DNA of 64,000 nt, from assembly GCA_958295875.1 (NCBI GenBank), contig OY282379.1, positions 1,488,001 to 1,552,000 on the forward strand, in the 5' to 3' direction. A program made the position numbers and the translations under genes. The notes below the pieces were generated by a model. The model saw only the letters and a list, made by a program, of their open reading frames with translations, had not been told where the DNA came from and searched no databases. Source of the DNA: an uncultured Pseudomonadales bacterium (GTDB taxonomy: Bacteria > Pseudomonadota > Gammaproteobacteria > Pseudomonadales > Azotimanducaceae). Each line of letters opens with the position of its first letter. The first letter of the stretch is position 1. This document shows positions 39,251 through 47,896 of this stretch, piece after piece.

Positions 39251-40186
39251 ATGGTTGCCGACGAATCATTCGCAAACCGCGACGGCCACATCTGGATGAA
39301 CGGCGAACTCGTGGCATGGCGCGAGGCACAGGTGCATGTGCTCACCCACACCCTGCATTACGGGTTGGGCGTCTTCGAGGGCGTGCGCGCCTACGCCACG
39401 CCGAGCGGCCCGCACATTTTCAGGCTGCGCGAGCATACCCAGCGCCTGTTCAACTCGGCGCACATCCTCGGCATCTCGATTCCCTACCCCCAAGATGAAT
39501 TGAACGCCGCCCAGCGCCAAGTGTTCCGTGCCAACGAGCTGGCGGAAGGCTATTTGCGGCCGGTGGTGTACATGGGCTCAGAGGCGATGGGGCTGCGCGC
39601 CGAGGCGCTTTCGGTGAACGTCGCCATCGCCTGCTGGCCCTGGCCAGACTATATGGACCCCGAATCCCGCGAACGTGGCATCGCCGTGCGCACTTCCTCC
39701 TACACCCGCCATCACGTCAACATCACGATGTGCAAGGCCAAGGCGAACGGCAACTACATCAACTCCATCTTGGCATTGCGCGAGGCGCTGCAATCAGGCT
39801 GCGATGAGGCGCTGCTGCTGGACAACGAAGGCTACGCCGCGGAAGGCAGCGGCGAAAACCTGTTCGTGGTGCAGAACGGCGTCCTGCACACGCCCGAGCT
39901 CACATCGTGCCTGCCGGGCATCACCCGCGACACCATCCTCACCTTCGCCAAGGAACTGTCCCTGCAGGTGATCGAGCGCCGCATCACCCGCGACGAGTTG
40001 TACATCGCAGACGAAGCGTTCTTCACCGGCACCGCCGCCGAAGTGTTGCCCATTCGGGAGCTTGACGGTCGGGTGATCGGCAATGGGCGCCGCGGGCCCA
40101 TCACCGAACAACTGCAATCCCGCTACTTCGAGCAAGTGCGGGGGCGCCGGGAAGCGCACTCGGATTGGCACACGCCGGTGCTGTGA
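39251..40186 (+). CDS. ilvE: Branched-chain amino acid aminotransferase
   Basis: The 311-residue class IV PLP enzyme transaminates Leu, Ile and Val. It has HTLHYGLGVFEGVRAY, the PLP-lysine region CKAKANGNYINSILA, the class IV signature around EGSGENLFVVQNGVL, and GITRDTILTFAKEL. ATG 39251 follows GGGAG at a good distance and precedes the conserved DGHIWMNGELV. The open frame from 39128 has an unrelated lead. It lies between glnE and waaF and about 127 bases after glnE. Confidence 0.95.
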   Translation: MVADESFANRDGHIWMNGELVAWREAQVHVLTHTLHYGLGVFEGVRAYATPSGPHIFRLREHTQRLFNSAHILGISIPYPQDELNAAQRQVFRANELAEGYLRPVVYMGSEAMGLRAEALSVNVAIACWPWPDYMDPESRERGIAVRTSSYTRHHVNITMCKAKANGNYINSILALREALQSGCDEALLLDNEGYAAEGSGENLFVVQNGVLHTPELTSCLPGITRDTILTFAKELSLQVIERRITRDELYIADEAFFTGTAAEVLPIRELDGRVIGNGRRGPITEQLQSRYFEQVRGRREAHSDWHTPVL

Positions 40187-40211
40187 GCGACGCCGCGGAG
40201 CGCCCGCCGGG

Positions 40212-41246
40212 GTGAAGGTCCTCATCGTCGGGCCGGCTTGGGTTGGGGACATGGTGATGGCGCAACCACTGATCGCCGCATTGCGCCAAAGCGGTGACGA
40301 AGTGCATGTGCTGGCGCCACCCGCCACGCTGCCGGTTGCCGAGCGCTTGGCCGGCGTCACGCGGGCACACCGTTTGGAAGCGGGCCACGGCCACTTGGCG
40401 CTGCTCGCTAGGTGGCGCGCCGCGCGAGCCTTGCGCGCCCTCAACTTCGAGCGCGCCATCGTGTTGCCGAACTCCTTCAAGTCTGCGCTGACGCCTTGGT
40501 TCGCCGGCATCCCGCGGCGCAGCGGCTGGCGTGGCGAACATCGCTACGGCGTGTTGAATGACCTGCGGCGGCCGCGCGCCGGGCACCCCGCGCGCTTGGT
40601 GGACCGCTTCGCCGCCTTGGCCGGCAGTGCCAACGCCCACGAGGCCAAGCCGACACGCTCTACGTCGCGGCGCCCCAAGCTGCTGGCAGACCCGCGCAAT
40701 CTGGCCAAGGTGTGCGCCAAGTTGGCGCTCAAGCCGGCACCCGATGTGGTGGCGCTCTGCCCCGGCGCCGAGTTCGGGCCGGCCAAGCGCTGGCCGCCCA
40801 AGCACTTCGCCGCGGTCGCCGCCGAAAGCCTCGCGGCGCGGCGGCAGGTGTGGCTGTTGGGGGCGCCCGCGGAGAAGCCCATTTGCGATGAAATCGCGGC
40901 GCTCGCGCCCGGTGCGCTGAATCTGGCGGGCAGCACGCGCTTGGCGGACGCCATCGACCTCTTGTCTGTGGCGCAGTGCGTGGTGGCGAACGATTCCGGC
41001 CTCATGCATGTGGCCGGGGCGCTGGGGCGGCCAGTGGTGGCGCTGTTCGGTTCCACCTCGCCAGACTTCACGCCACCCCTTGGCGAGGCGGCAACGGTGC
41101 TGCGCTCGCCCCAGCCTTGCAGCCCATGCTTCCAGCGCGTGTGCCCGCTCGGCCACACGCGCTGTTTGACGGAACTTGCGCCACAAGCCGTGTGCCAAGC
41201 GCTCGACGCGCTCGTTGCCGAGCAGCGCCCAAGAGCCATCCTGTGA
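40212..41246 (+). CDS. waaF: ADP-heptose:LPS heptosyltransferase II
   Basis: The GT9 enzyme adds the second L-glycero-D-manno-heptose to the inner core. The 344-residue product starts at GTG 40212 with VLIVGPAWVGDMVMAQPL. It has VLPNSFKSALTPWFAGIPRR, CPGAEFGPAKRWPPKHFA, NDSGLMHVAGALGRPVVALFG and the Cys-rich CSPCFQRVCPLGHTRC, matching WaaF. The open frame upstream overlaps ilvE and is not used. Its stop overlaps the waaC GTG by four bases. Confidence 0.93.
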   Translation: MKVLIVGPAWVGDMVMAQPLIAALRQSGDEVHVLAPPATLPVAERLAGVTRAHRLEAGHGHLALLARWRAARALRALNFERAIVLPNSFKSALTPWFAGIPRRSGWRGEHRYGVLNDLRRPRAGHPARLVDRFAALAGSANAHEAKPTRSTSRRPKLLADPRNLAKVCAKLALKPAPDVVALCPGAEFGPAKRWPPKHFAAVAAESLAARRQVWLLGAPAEKPICDEIAALAPGALNLAGSTRLADAIDLLSVAQCVVANDSGLMHVAGALGRPVVALFGSTSPDFTPPLGEAATVLRSPQPCSPCFQRVCPLGHTRCLTELAPQAVCQALDALVAEQRPRAIL

Positions 41247-42352
41247 GCGAGCCTTCTCCCCTCGTCAACGGCGCCGCGCAGCCGCGCCCGGAGGCGATGC
41301 CACGGGCCACGGGCGCGGCGTCCGCAGCCACCGGGCCCCGCGTCCTCCTCGTGAAGCTCTCTTCCTTGGGAGACATCGTGCATACGTTGCCAGCAGTGGA
41401 GGACGCGGCGCTGCACGGCGCCACCTTCGACTGGGTGGTGGAAGAGGGCTTCGCCGCCGTGCCGGCGCTGCACCGCGGCGTGCGGCAGGTGATTCCGGTG
41501 GCGCTGCGCCGCTGGCGCAAGTCTGCCGCGACGCACATCGGCGAGGCGCTGACATTCCGCCGCGCCCTGCGCCGCCAGCGATATGACCTGACGATCGATG
41601 CCCAAGGCCTGCTCAAGAGCGCCCTCGTCGCCCGGTTGGCGCATGCCGGGGAACACGCCGGCTTTGATCGCCACAGCGCCCGGGAACCGGCCGCGGCGCT
41701 GCTCTATTCCAGCCGGGCGCCGGCGCCGAGGACGGATCACGCCGTGGGCCGCATCCGCGCCCTGTTCGCCGCCACCCTCGGCTACCCGCAGCCCACCGAC
41801 GCGCCAACATTCGGCGTGACGCAGCGCGGCGCGCCCAACGGCTACTGCGTGCTGACCCACGGCACCACCTGGGGCACCAAGCATTGGCCGGAGTCCTTTT
41901 GGAAGCGCATCGCCGAGCTTGCGGCCAACGCCGGGCTCACGCCGCTGTTGCCTTGGCTCTCCGACGCCGAGCGCGAGCGGGCGCAGCGCATCGCCGCCGC
42001 CGTGAAGGGCAGCGAGGTGGCGCCGCCGCTGCGCTTGGAACAAGCCATCGCGCTGCTCTCCGGCGCCAGCGCCGTGGTGGGCGTCGACAGCGGCCTCGCC
42101 CATCTCGCCGCGGCGCTGGGCCGACCGACCGTGGTGGTGTACGGGCCGACCGACCGGCGCCTAACAGGCTGCCTTGGCGCCCGTGCGCGCAGCTTGCAGG
42201 CGGACCTTCCCTGCTCACCCTGCCTCGCGCGCGCTTGCAGCTACCGCGGCGCACCGCAAAAGTGGGACGGGCAAGTGGTGCGGCCACCCTGCTTCGCCAG
42301 CGTGCATCCAGACCGGGTGTGGCAAGAGGTGGAAGCGGCGCTGGAGGATTGA
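41243..42352 (+). CDS. waaC: ADP-heptose:LPS heptosyltransferase I
   Basis: The GT9 enzyme adds the first heptose to Kdo2-lipid A. The 369 residues show VLLVKLSSLGDIVHTLPAVE, DLTIDAQGLLKSALVARL, LTHGTTWGTKHWPESFW, GVDSGLAHLAAALGRPTVVV and YGPTDRRLTG. GTG 41243 overlaps the waaF TGA. This start gives about 32 non-conserved residues before VLLVKL, so a later start is possible, but no ATG or GTG with a ribosome site lies nearer. It ends the glnE-ilvE-waaF-waaC series and converges on recD. Confidence 0.93.
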   Translation: MSEPSPLVNGAAQPRPEAMPRATGAASAATGPRVLLVKLSSLGDIVHTLPAVEDAALHGATFDWVVEEGFAAVPALHRGVRQVIPVALRRWRKSAATHIGEALTFRRALRRQRYDLTIDAQGLLKSALVARLAHAGEHAGFDRHSAREPAAALLYSSRAPAPRTDHAVGRIRALFAATLGYPQPTDAPTFGVTQRGAPNGYCVLTHGTTWGTKHWPESFWKRIAELAANAGLTPLLPWLSDAERERAQRIAAAVKGSEVAPPLRLEQAIALLSGASAVVGVDSGLAHLAAALGRPTVVVYGPTDRRLTGCLGARARSLQADLPCSPCLARACSYRGAPQKWDGQVVRPPCFASVHPDRVWQEVEAALED

Positions 42353-42389
42353 AGCAGGGTCGCCTAGCCTTGCGCCGGCCATGCGGGAC

Positions 42390-42406
42390 GCGGCGCGCGA
42401 CGCCGC
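42390..42406. terminator. Perfect 6-base hairpin between convergent waaC and recD
   Basis: GCGGCG and CGCCGC flank a five-base loop in the 58-base gap between the two stop codons. No T-run is present on either side, so it is at most a weak bidirectional terminator or 3'-end stabiliser. Confidence 0.3.
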
Positions 42407-42410
42407 TGAT

Positions 42411-44216
42411 TCACTGCGCCAGCTTCTGCGCCAAGCCCGTGGCCCGCGCCGCCTGCCTTGTCACCGCTTGGCGCACCGCCTCGGCGCTGCCATGCACGAT
42501 GACCTGCGACCGCGCCCGCGTCACCGCCGTGTAGAAGAGCTCCCGGGTGGCGATGCGGGAATCGACCGGGCCCGGGACGAACGCCACCGCGTCGTACTCC
42601 GAGCCTTGGGCGCGATGCACCGTCAGCGCGAAGAAGGATTCGTGTTCAGGCAAGCGCGCCGGCGCGATTTCGAAGGGCGAGCCCGCCGAGCCGAGTTCTG
42701 GAAACCAGACGCGCCCTTTGCCGCCGGCGCGCAGCACCACGCCGACATCGCCGTTGGCAAGGCCCGAGGCCGCGTCGTTGCGCGTGACGATGATGGGGCG
42801 GCCAGCGTAGAACTCCTCGCCACGCCCGGCGGCGCCGCTGCGCCGCAGATGGCGTTCCACCAAGCCATTGAAGCGCTCCGCGCCGAACGGCCCGGAGCGA
42901 TGCGCGCACAGGACGCGCAGTTCCGGGAAGGGCTGGGCAGCCGCGCCAAGCTCGCGCACGTCGCGCACACGCGGAGCGCAGAACTCCCGCGCGTAGCGCG
43001 TCGCCAGTTCATCAAAGGCGCGCGCGCCGCCAAGCGGCTCGAGCCGTGTCTCGGCCGCTGCCGCGTCTCGCAAAGCGCCGAGGGCGCCATCGGCATCGCC
43101 TTGCACGATGGCGGCCGCCAAGCGCCCAATGCCCCCGCGCGGGTCGAAGCGATGGCTTTGCGTCAGTTCCACCAAGGTCGGCTCGAGCGGCGAACCTGCG
43201 GTTTGGCCGGCGGCGCACAAGTCGCCCAGCACGGCGCCTGGTTGCACCGATGCAAGCTGGCTCGCATCGCCCAGCACGATCAAGCGAGCCGCCTCTGGCA
43301 ATGCGCCCAATAGCTGCGCCATGAGCGTGACATCGACCATGGACGCCTCATCCAAGATGAGCGCATCGAGCTGCAGCGGCGCACGACGGGCGCGGAACAA
43401 CAGGCTGTGAATGGTGCTGGCGTCCGCCCGGTAGTCCGCGAGCGCCGGCACCGCTTGCGCGAGTTCTTCCGCTTGCGCCCCCACCGCCTCTTGCAGCCGC
43501 TTGGCGGCCTTGCCGGTGGGCGCCGCCAGCGCCACGCGCTCTGGCTTGGCCAAGGCCGCTCCAACCAAGAGCGCGATGAGCCGCGCGGCCAGCGTCGTCT
43601 TGCCGGTGCCAGGGCCGCCGGTGACCACGCACAGGCGGTGCTTGGCGGCCGCCTGCGCCGCTTGGCGATACTCGGCCCCATCGCTGCCAAACAGGCGCTC
43701 CACCACCGCTTGGACGTTCACGTCCAACGCCCTAGCGTCGTCCCCGGGATGCTCCATGGGCGCCGCCAGTGCCCGCAGCCCCGCGGCCACGCGCACCTCG
43801 TCATCGCGCAAGCGGTCTAGGTAAAGTTGATTCTCCACATCGAGAAACAGGGGGCATTGCCCGGCCGCGCCCGAACTCGCCACAGCGGGGCTCTCAAGCA
43901 GCGCCGCCCGCCAACGTTCCAGCGCCGGCAGGCGCACGCCGACTGGTTGCGCGGCGGATTCCTCCAGCGCCGCGGCGGCATCGGCGCCGGCGCAGGCCGA
44001 CAATGCGAGGCATGCGTGCCCCGCCCGCACCTGGGCGCTCGCCAAGGCCGCGGCCAAGGCGACCTCGCGCACGGTGGCACACGGCGCACTGAGCTCCACC
44101 ACGAGGCTGGCGAACGCGAAGTCGATGTGTTGGATCAACCCCGCTGCCAACAGCGCTTCAAGCTCCGCCAAGGCACTTTGCGGGGCCCCATGTTCGCGCT
44201 GCGCCGCGACGGTCAT
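42411..44216 (-). CDS. recD: Exodeoxyribonuclease V alpha subunit
   Basis: RecD is the fast 5'-3' helicase of RecBCD. The 601-residue SF1 protein has Walker A VVTGGPGTGKTTLAARL, ALAAPTGKAAKRLQEAVG, TIHSLL, the Walker B-like LILDEASMVDVTLMAQLL, LGDASQLASVQPGAVLGDL and the final helicase motif LTVHRAQGSEYDAV. An N-terminal domain of about 165 residues precedes the motor and would contact RecC. Its ATG overlaps the recB stop by four bases. Third gene of the recC-recB-recD operon. Confidence 0.95.
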   Translation of the reverse strand: MTVAAQREHGAPQSALAELEALLAAGLIQHIDFAFASLVVELSAPCATVREVALAAALASAQVRAGHACLALSACAGADAAAALEESAAQPVGVRLPALERWRAALLESPAVASSGAAGQCPLFLDVENQLYLDRLRDDEVRVAAGLRALAAPMEHPGDDARALDVNVQAVVERLFGSDGAEYRQAAQAAAKHRLCVVTGGPGTGKTTLAARLIALLVGAALAKPERVALAAPTGKAAKRLQEAVGAQAEELAQAVPALADYRADASTIHSLLFRARRAPLQLDALILDEASMVDVTLMAQLLGALPEAARLIVLGDASQLASVQPGAVLGDLCAAGQTAGSPLEPTLVELTQSHRFDPRGGIGRLAAAIVQGDADGALGALRDAAAAETRLEPLGGARAFDELATRYAREFCAPRVRDVRELGAAAQPFPELRVLCAHRSGPFGAERFNGLVERHLRRSGAAGRGEEFYAGRPIIVTRNDAASGLANGDVGVVLRAGGKGRVWFPELGSAGSPFEIAPARLPEHESFFALTVHRAQGSEYDAVAFVPGPVDSRIATRELFYTAVTRARSQVIVHGSAEAVRQAVTRQAARATGLAQKLAQ

Positions 44217-47200
44217 GGCGCACGGCCCGCAAAGCAGGCATCCACGGCGGCGATGCAGGCGGCGCTGGGCCGGTCGAAGTAGATGCCTTGGCGCACCGTG
44301 CCACCGACGCCTTCGATGCCACGCGTGAACAGGTAGAACACCCCGCCGATGTGCTTCTCATAGCTGTAATCCGGCAGGCGGAGCTGCAGGTGGCGATGCA
44401 GCGCGAGCACATACAGCAGGTACTGCAAGCGATAGCCGTGCCGCTCCACTGCGGTTGCAAGGCGCTGTGGCGCGTACTCCGCGCCCCGGCGCCCCAACAG
44501 ATTCGTCTTGTAGTCGATCACATACCAACAGCCGTCCCGCTCCGCCACGAGATCGATGAATCCGCGCAGAAAGCCATCAATCGTCTGTTCCTGCCCGGAC
44601 GGGGGCGGCGGGCCATAGCCATGCGCAGCCAAGACACTGCCGAGCACAGCGCGGTCCAACCCCCGCGCCGGCAGATGGAACTCCATCTCTGGCACTGGCC
44701 GCCTGAGGTCCGCGATGCGCCACGGCTTGCCACTGCCTGGGCCGGCGGCGGCCTCAAGCGGGGCGTTCCAAACGTTCTCCACCATCCGCGTGGCGACATC
44801 CCGCCAAGCGGCATCGATGCGATGCCGCGCCAAGCCCTCGCTCACCACTTGGTCTAGCGCCGCACCACGCGCCAGCCGCTCGAACATTTCATGCAGGCAG
44901 CTGCCCACGCGAGCGCCAGCCGGGAATGTGAAGGGGGAGCGCTCAACGCCGGCCGCGCCAAGGAGCGGCTCGCCGGCGTCATCGAGGGCCGCCTCCAAGT
45001 CGTGGTCGGGCTGTTCGAGGAACTCGTGGTCGAGGCCAGACGCGGCAGCGCCGGCCTGCCCGGCCAAGGCGGAATAGCTGGTCATTTGCCGCACCCGACC
45101 CAAGGCGCGGCTTCGCTGGCGCGCTTGGAGCGGTTGGCTGGGCGGCGGCGCGACACGCTGCCTCGGCGCGTCTGCCCCGGCAGGCACTTCAACCGCGCCA
45201 ATGCCCTGCGGACACCGCTCCACCAACGCTTCGACACGCTGCAGCCACGCATCGGCTGGCATCTTCCTCGCGGCAGCGCGCGCCTGCTGCAAGGCTTCGA
45301 GCGGGTCTTGGCCGGCATCGCCGGCGCCTGTGTCAGCCCGCGCCTCGCGCAACAGCCAGGTGAGGGGAGCGTGTTCCGAATAGGTGGCCCGAGCCCAAGT
45401 GACGACGCAGCGCAGGCGCGCGCGCGTCAGCCCCACATAAAGCAACCGCGCGTCTTCGGAGAACTCCTCCAGCCACTCCTTGCCCTCCTCCTCCGCCGTC
45501 GGCGCGAGGTGCAACACCTCGGGCAGGCCAAGCGCATCCCGATCATGGAACTGCACCTCCCACTTCTTCGTGGGGCTGACGCGCTCAGGGCGGCGCGCGT
45601 CCCACGCGAATGGCAGGAAGACGATGGGGAACTCCAAGCCCTTGCTGCGGTGAACCGTGACGATCTTTACCAGTTCCTCGTCGCTCTCCAGCCGCAGTTG
45701 CGCCACTTCGTCGTGGATGTTCACCCGCGCGCGACGGCGGCTGAGCCACGCCGCCACGCCGGTAGGAGTGAGCTGGCCGGCGGCCTCCGCTTGCTGCAGC
45801 AGGTCTGCCAAATGCATGACATTGGTGAGGCGGCGGGCGCCATCGGCGTGTCGCAATAGCTGTTGGGCGGCGCCATTCGGCGCATCTCCCGCTCGCGCCG
45901 CGTTTTGCACCGCGGCATCGAAGCTCCGCAGCAGGCGGCGCACCATCGACGCCACGCCGCCGGCTTGCCACGCCGCTCGCCACTCGCCTAGGCGTTCCTT
46001 CCATGCGTTCCAGGCATCGTCGTCATCGGCCAAGCTGGCGAGCTGCGCGGCGTCCATGCCGAATAGGTCGCCGGCCAGCGCGCCACGCATCCTTGCCGGA
46101 GAATGGGGGCTCGCCACAGCCCACAACAGGCGTTCCAGCTCTCGCGCCTCGCGGCTGTCGAAAACGTCCGCGACGCCGACTTCGACGCTGCGCACGCCGC
46201 GCTCCGCCAAGGCGCTCGCCACCCGCCGGCCTTGCTCGGTCTTGCGCACCAACACGGCGATGTCGGACCCGGCCAGCGGCTGGCCACCAATGCTGGCGCC
46301 GCCTTCCTTGGACAGCGCCAAGAGGCGCACGATCTCATCCGCCGCGTGGCTTGCCGCCAACGGCATGACATCGCCCTTGTTGATTTGCTTGCCGTCCTCC
46401 CCGGAGATGAGGCGGAACTGCAGCGGAGGCTCGTCTTCCTCGCCGGCCACGCGCAAGCCTGGCGCGTCGTCAGCCAGCGCCGCCACCGCCGGCGTGAAGG
46501 AGATCTCCGGCAGGCCAAAGGGATGTTCGCAGCCAAAGACGGCGTTGGTAGCCGCGACCAAGCGTGGCACGGCCCGGTAGTTGTCTGTCAACGTGAGCCG
46601 TGAACCGTCGCCGTCATCGACCTCCGCTCTGGCGCGCAGATAGGCAAAGATGTCCGCGCTGCGGAAGCGGTAGATGGATTGCTTCGGGTCGCCCACGATC
46701 ACCATCGAGCCGCCACCGCCGCCGTAAATGCGTTGGAAGATGTCTGCCTGTGCCCGATCCGTGTCCTGATACTCGTCGATGAGCGCAACCGGATAGCGCT
46801 GCCGGATGCGCTCCGCCAAGCCCGGTGCCTGCAACAGCGCTTCGCGCACCGTGAGCAACAGATCGTCATAGCCAAGCTGGCGATCCTCGCGGACGCGGCG
46901 GGCAACCCGTTCGCGGGTGTCTTCCAAGGCGGCGCGGCGCACGCGGGGCAACCACTCGTAATACGCCGTGAGCAACGCCGCGGCGGCCGCATCCAAAGTG
47001 GCCAAGCAGTCCGCTAGGGCCGGCGCCGTGGCCGCAAGGTCCGGCGCCTTGGCCGCTAGCTTCGAGAACGTCTTCTTCGGATCGAACGCCACTGTCAGCG
47101 GACGCTCAAGGGCGGCCAACACCGCATCCAAGCCCTGCCCTGCCCCCGCACCCGCGGCGCTCCGTCGCGCGGCGTCAAGCGCCTGCTCCCATTGCGCCTC

Positions 47201-47896
47201 ATGCTGGGCGAGGTCTTGCGCGGCGGCTGCGTCGAGGCGATCGGCGCCGCGGATGTCCAACGCCGGCTTGCCGAGGTGCCCGATCACCCAATCGGTGAGG
47301 TTCAGCGCGCCAAACATGTCATTGCCCGGCACCTTGGGCAGGAACTTCTGCGAGCCAGCGAACTGCACTCGCGGCCGCGGCGCTGGATACATGGCGCGGC
47401 GCCAGTGATCGCGCACGGCGGCGCTCATCACGTCGAAGCCGTCGCCGCTCACGGAAAAGCCGAACGGCAAGCCGCAGTCGAACGCGAAGTCCCTGATGAC
47501 GCGCTGGCAGAAGCCGTGGATGGTCACCACGTTGGCGCGGTCTAGATCGGCCACCGCCGGCTCCAAGCGTCGCTCCACTTGGGCCGCGCTGATGCCGAGG
47601 GAAGCCCAGCGCGCCATGAGCTCGCGGGCTTGGTCGCCGCTGTCAGCAGCTCCGGCGGCGGCACGCAGGGCATCGCGCAAGGTCCGGCGCATCCGATCCC
47701 GCAGTTCATCCGTCGCCGCCACCGTGAAGGTGACCACCAGCAGCTCGCCGATTTCGCGCTGCGCCTCGACGATGAGCCGCGCCGCCAAGGTGGTGAGCGC
47801 GTAGGTTTTGCCGGTGCCGGCGCTCGCCTCGATGAGCGTGGTGCCGTGACCGTCCAGCGGCAGGTCGAGCGGCGCCGTTGTCGTGGGTGAGGTCAT
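44213..47896 (-). CDS. recB: Exodeoxyribonuclease V beta subunit
   Basis: RecB is the 3'-5' helicase and nuclease of RecBCD. The 1227 residues show UvrD-type motifs (LIEASAGTGKTYALTTLAAR, VVTFTVAATDELRDRM, ALIDEYQDTDRAQADIFQ, VGDPKQSIYRFRSADIFAYL, VHRSKGLEFPIVFLP). The C-terminal nuclease domain has GFIDLVAERDGCWYVIDYKT with the catalytic Asp-Asp-Lys set, and YRLQYLLYVLALHRHL. All essential motifs seem intact. It overlaps recC and recD by four bases each. Confidence 0.96.
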   Translation of the reverse strand: MTSPTTTAPLDLPLDGHGTTLIEASAGTGKTYALTTLAARLIVEAQREIGELLVVTFTVAATDELRDRMRRTLRDALRAAAGAADSGDQARELMARWASLGISAAQVERRLEPAVADLDRANVVTIHGFCQRVIRDFAFDCGLPFGFSVSGDGFDVMSAAVRDHWRRAMYPAPRPRVQFAGSQKFLPKVPGNDMFGALNLTDWVIGHLGKPALDIRGADRLDAAAAQDLAQHEAQWEQALDAARRSAAGAGAGQGLDAVLAALERPLTVAFDPKKTFSKLAAKAPDLAATAPALADCLATLDAAAAALLTAYYEWLPRVRRAALEDTRERVARRVREDRQLGYDDLLLTVREALLQAPGLAERIRQRYPVALIDEYQDTDRAQADIFQRIYGGGGGSMVIVGDPKQSIYRFRSADIFAYLRARAEVDDGDGSRLTLTDNYRAVPRLVAATNAVFGCEHPFGLPEISFTPAVAALADDAPGLRVAGEEDEPPLQFRLISGEDGKQINKGDVMPLAASHAADEIVRLLALSKEGGASIGGQPLAGSDIAVLVRKTEQGRRVASALAERGVRSVEVGVADVFDSREARELERLLWAVASPHSPARMRGALAGDLFGMDAAQLASLADDDDAWNAWKERLGEWRAAWQAGGVASMVRRLLRSFDAAVQNAARAGDAPNGAAQQLLRHADGARRLTNVMHLADLLQQAEAAGQLTPTGVAAWLSRRRARVNIHDEVAQLRLESDEELVKIVTVHRSKGLEFPIVFLPFAWDARRPERVSPTKKWEVQFHDRDALGLPEVLHLAPTAEEEGKEWLEEFSEDARLLYVGLTRARLRCVVTWARATYSEHAPLTWLLREARADTGAGDAGQDPLEALQQARAAARKMPADAWLQRVEALVERCPQGIGAVEVPAGADAPRQRVAPPPSQPLQARQRSRALGRVRQMTSYSALAGQAGAAASGLDHEFLEQPDHDLEAALDDAGEPLLGAAGVERSPFTFPAGARVGSCLHEMFERLARGAALDQVVSEGLARHRIDAAWRDVATRMVENVWNAPLEAAAGPGSGKPWRIADLRRPVPEMEFHLPARGLDRAVLGSVLAAHGYGPPPPSGQEQTIDGFLRGFIDLVAERDGCWYVIDYKTNLLGRRGAEYAPQRLATAVERHGYRLQYLLYVLALHRHLQLRLPDYSYEKHIGGVFYLFTRGIEGVGGTVRQGIYFDRPSAACIAAVDACFAGRAP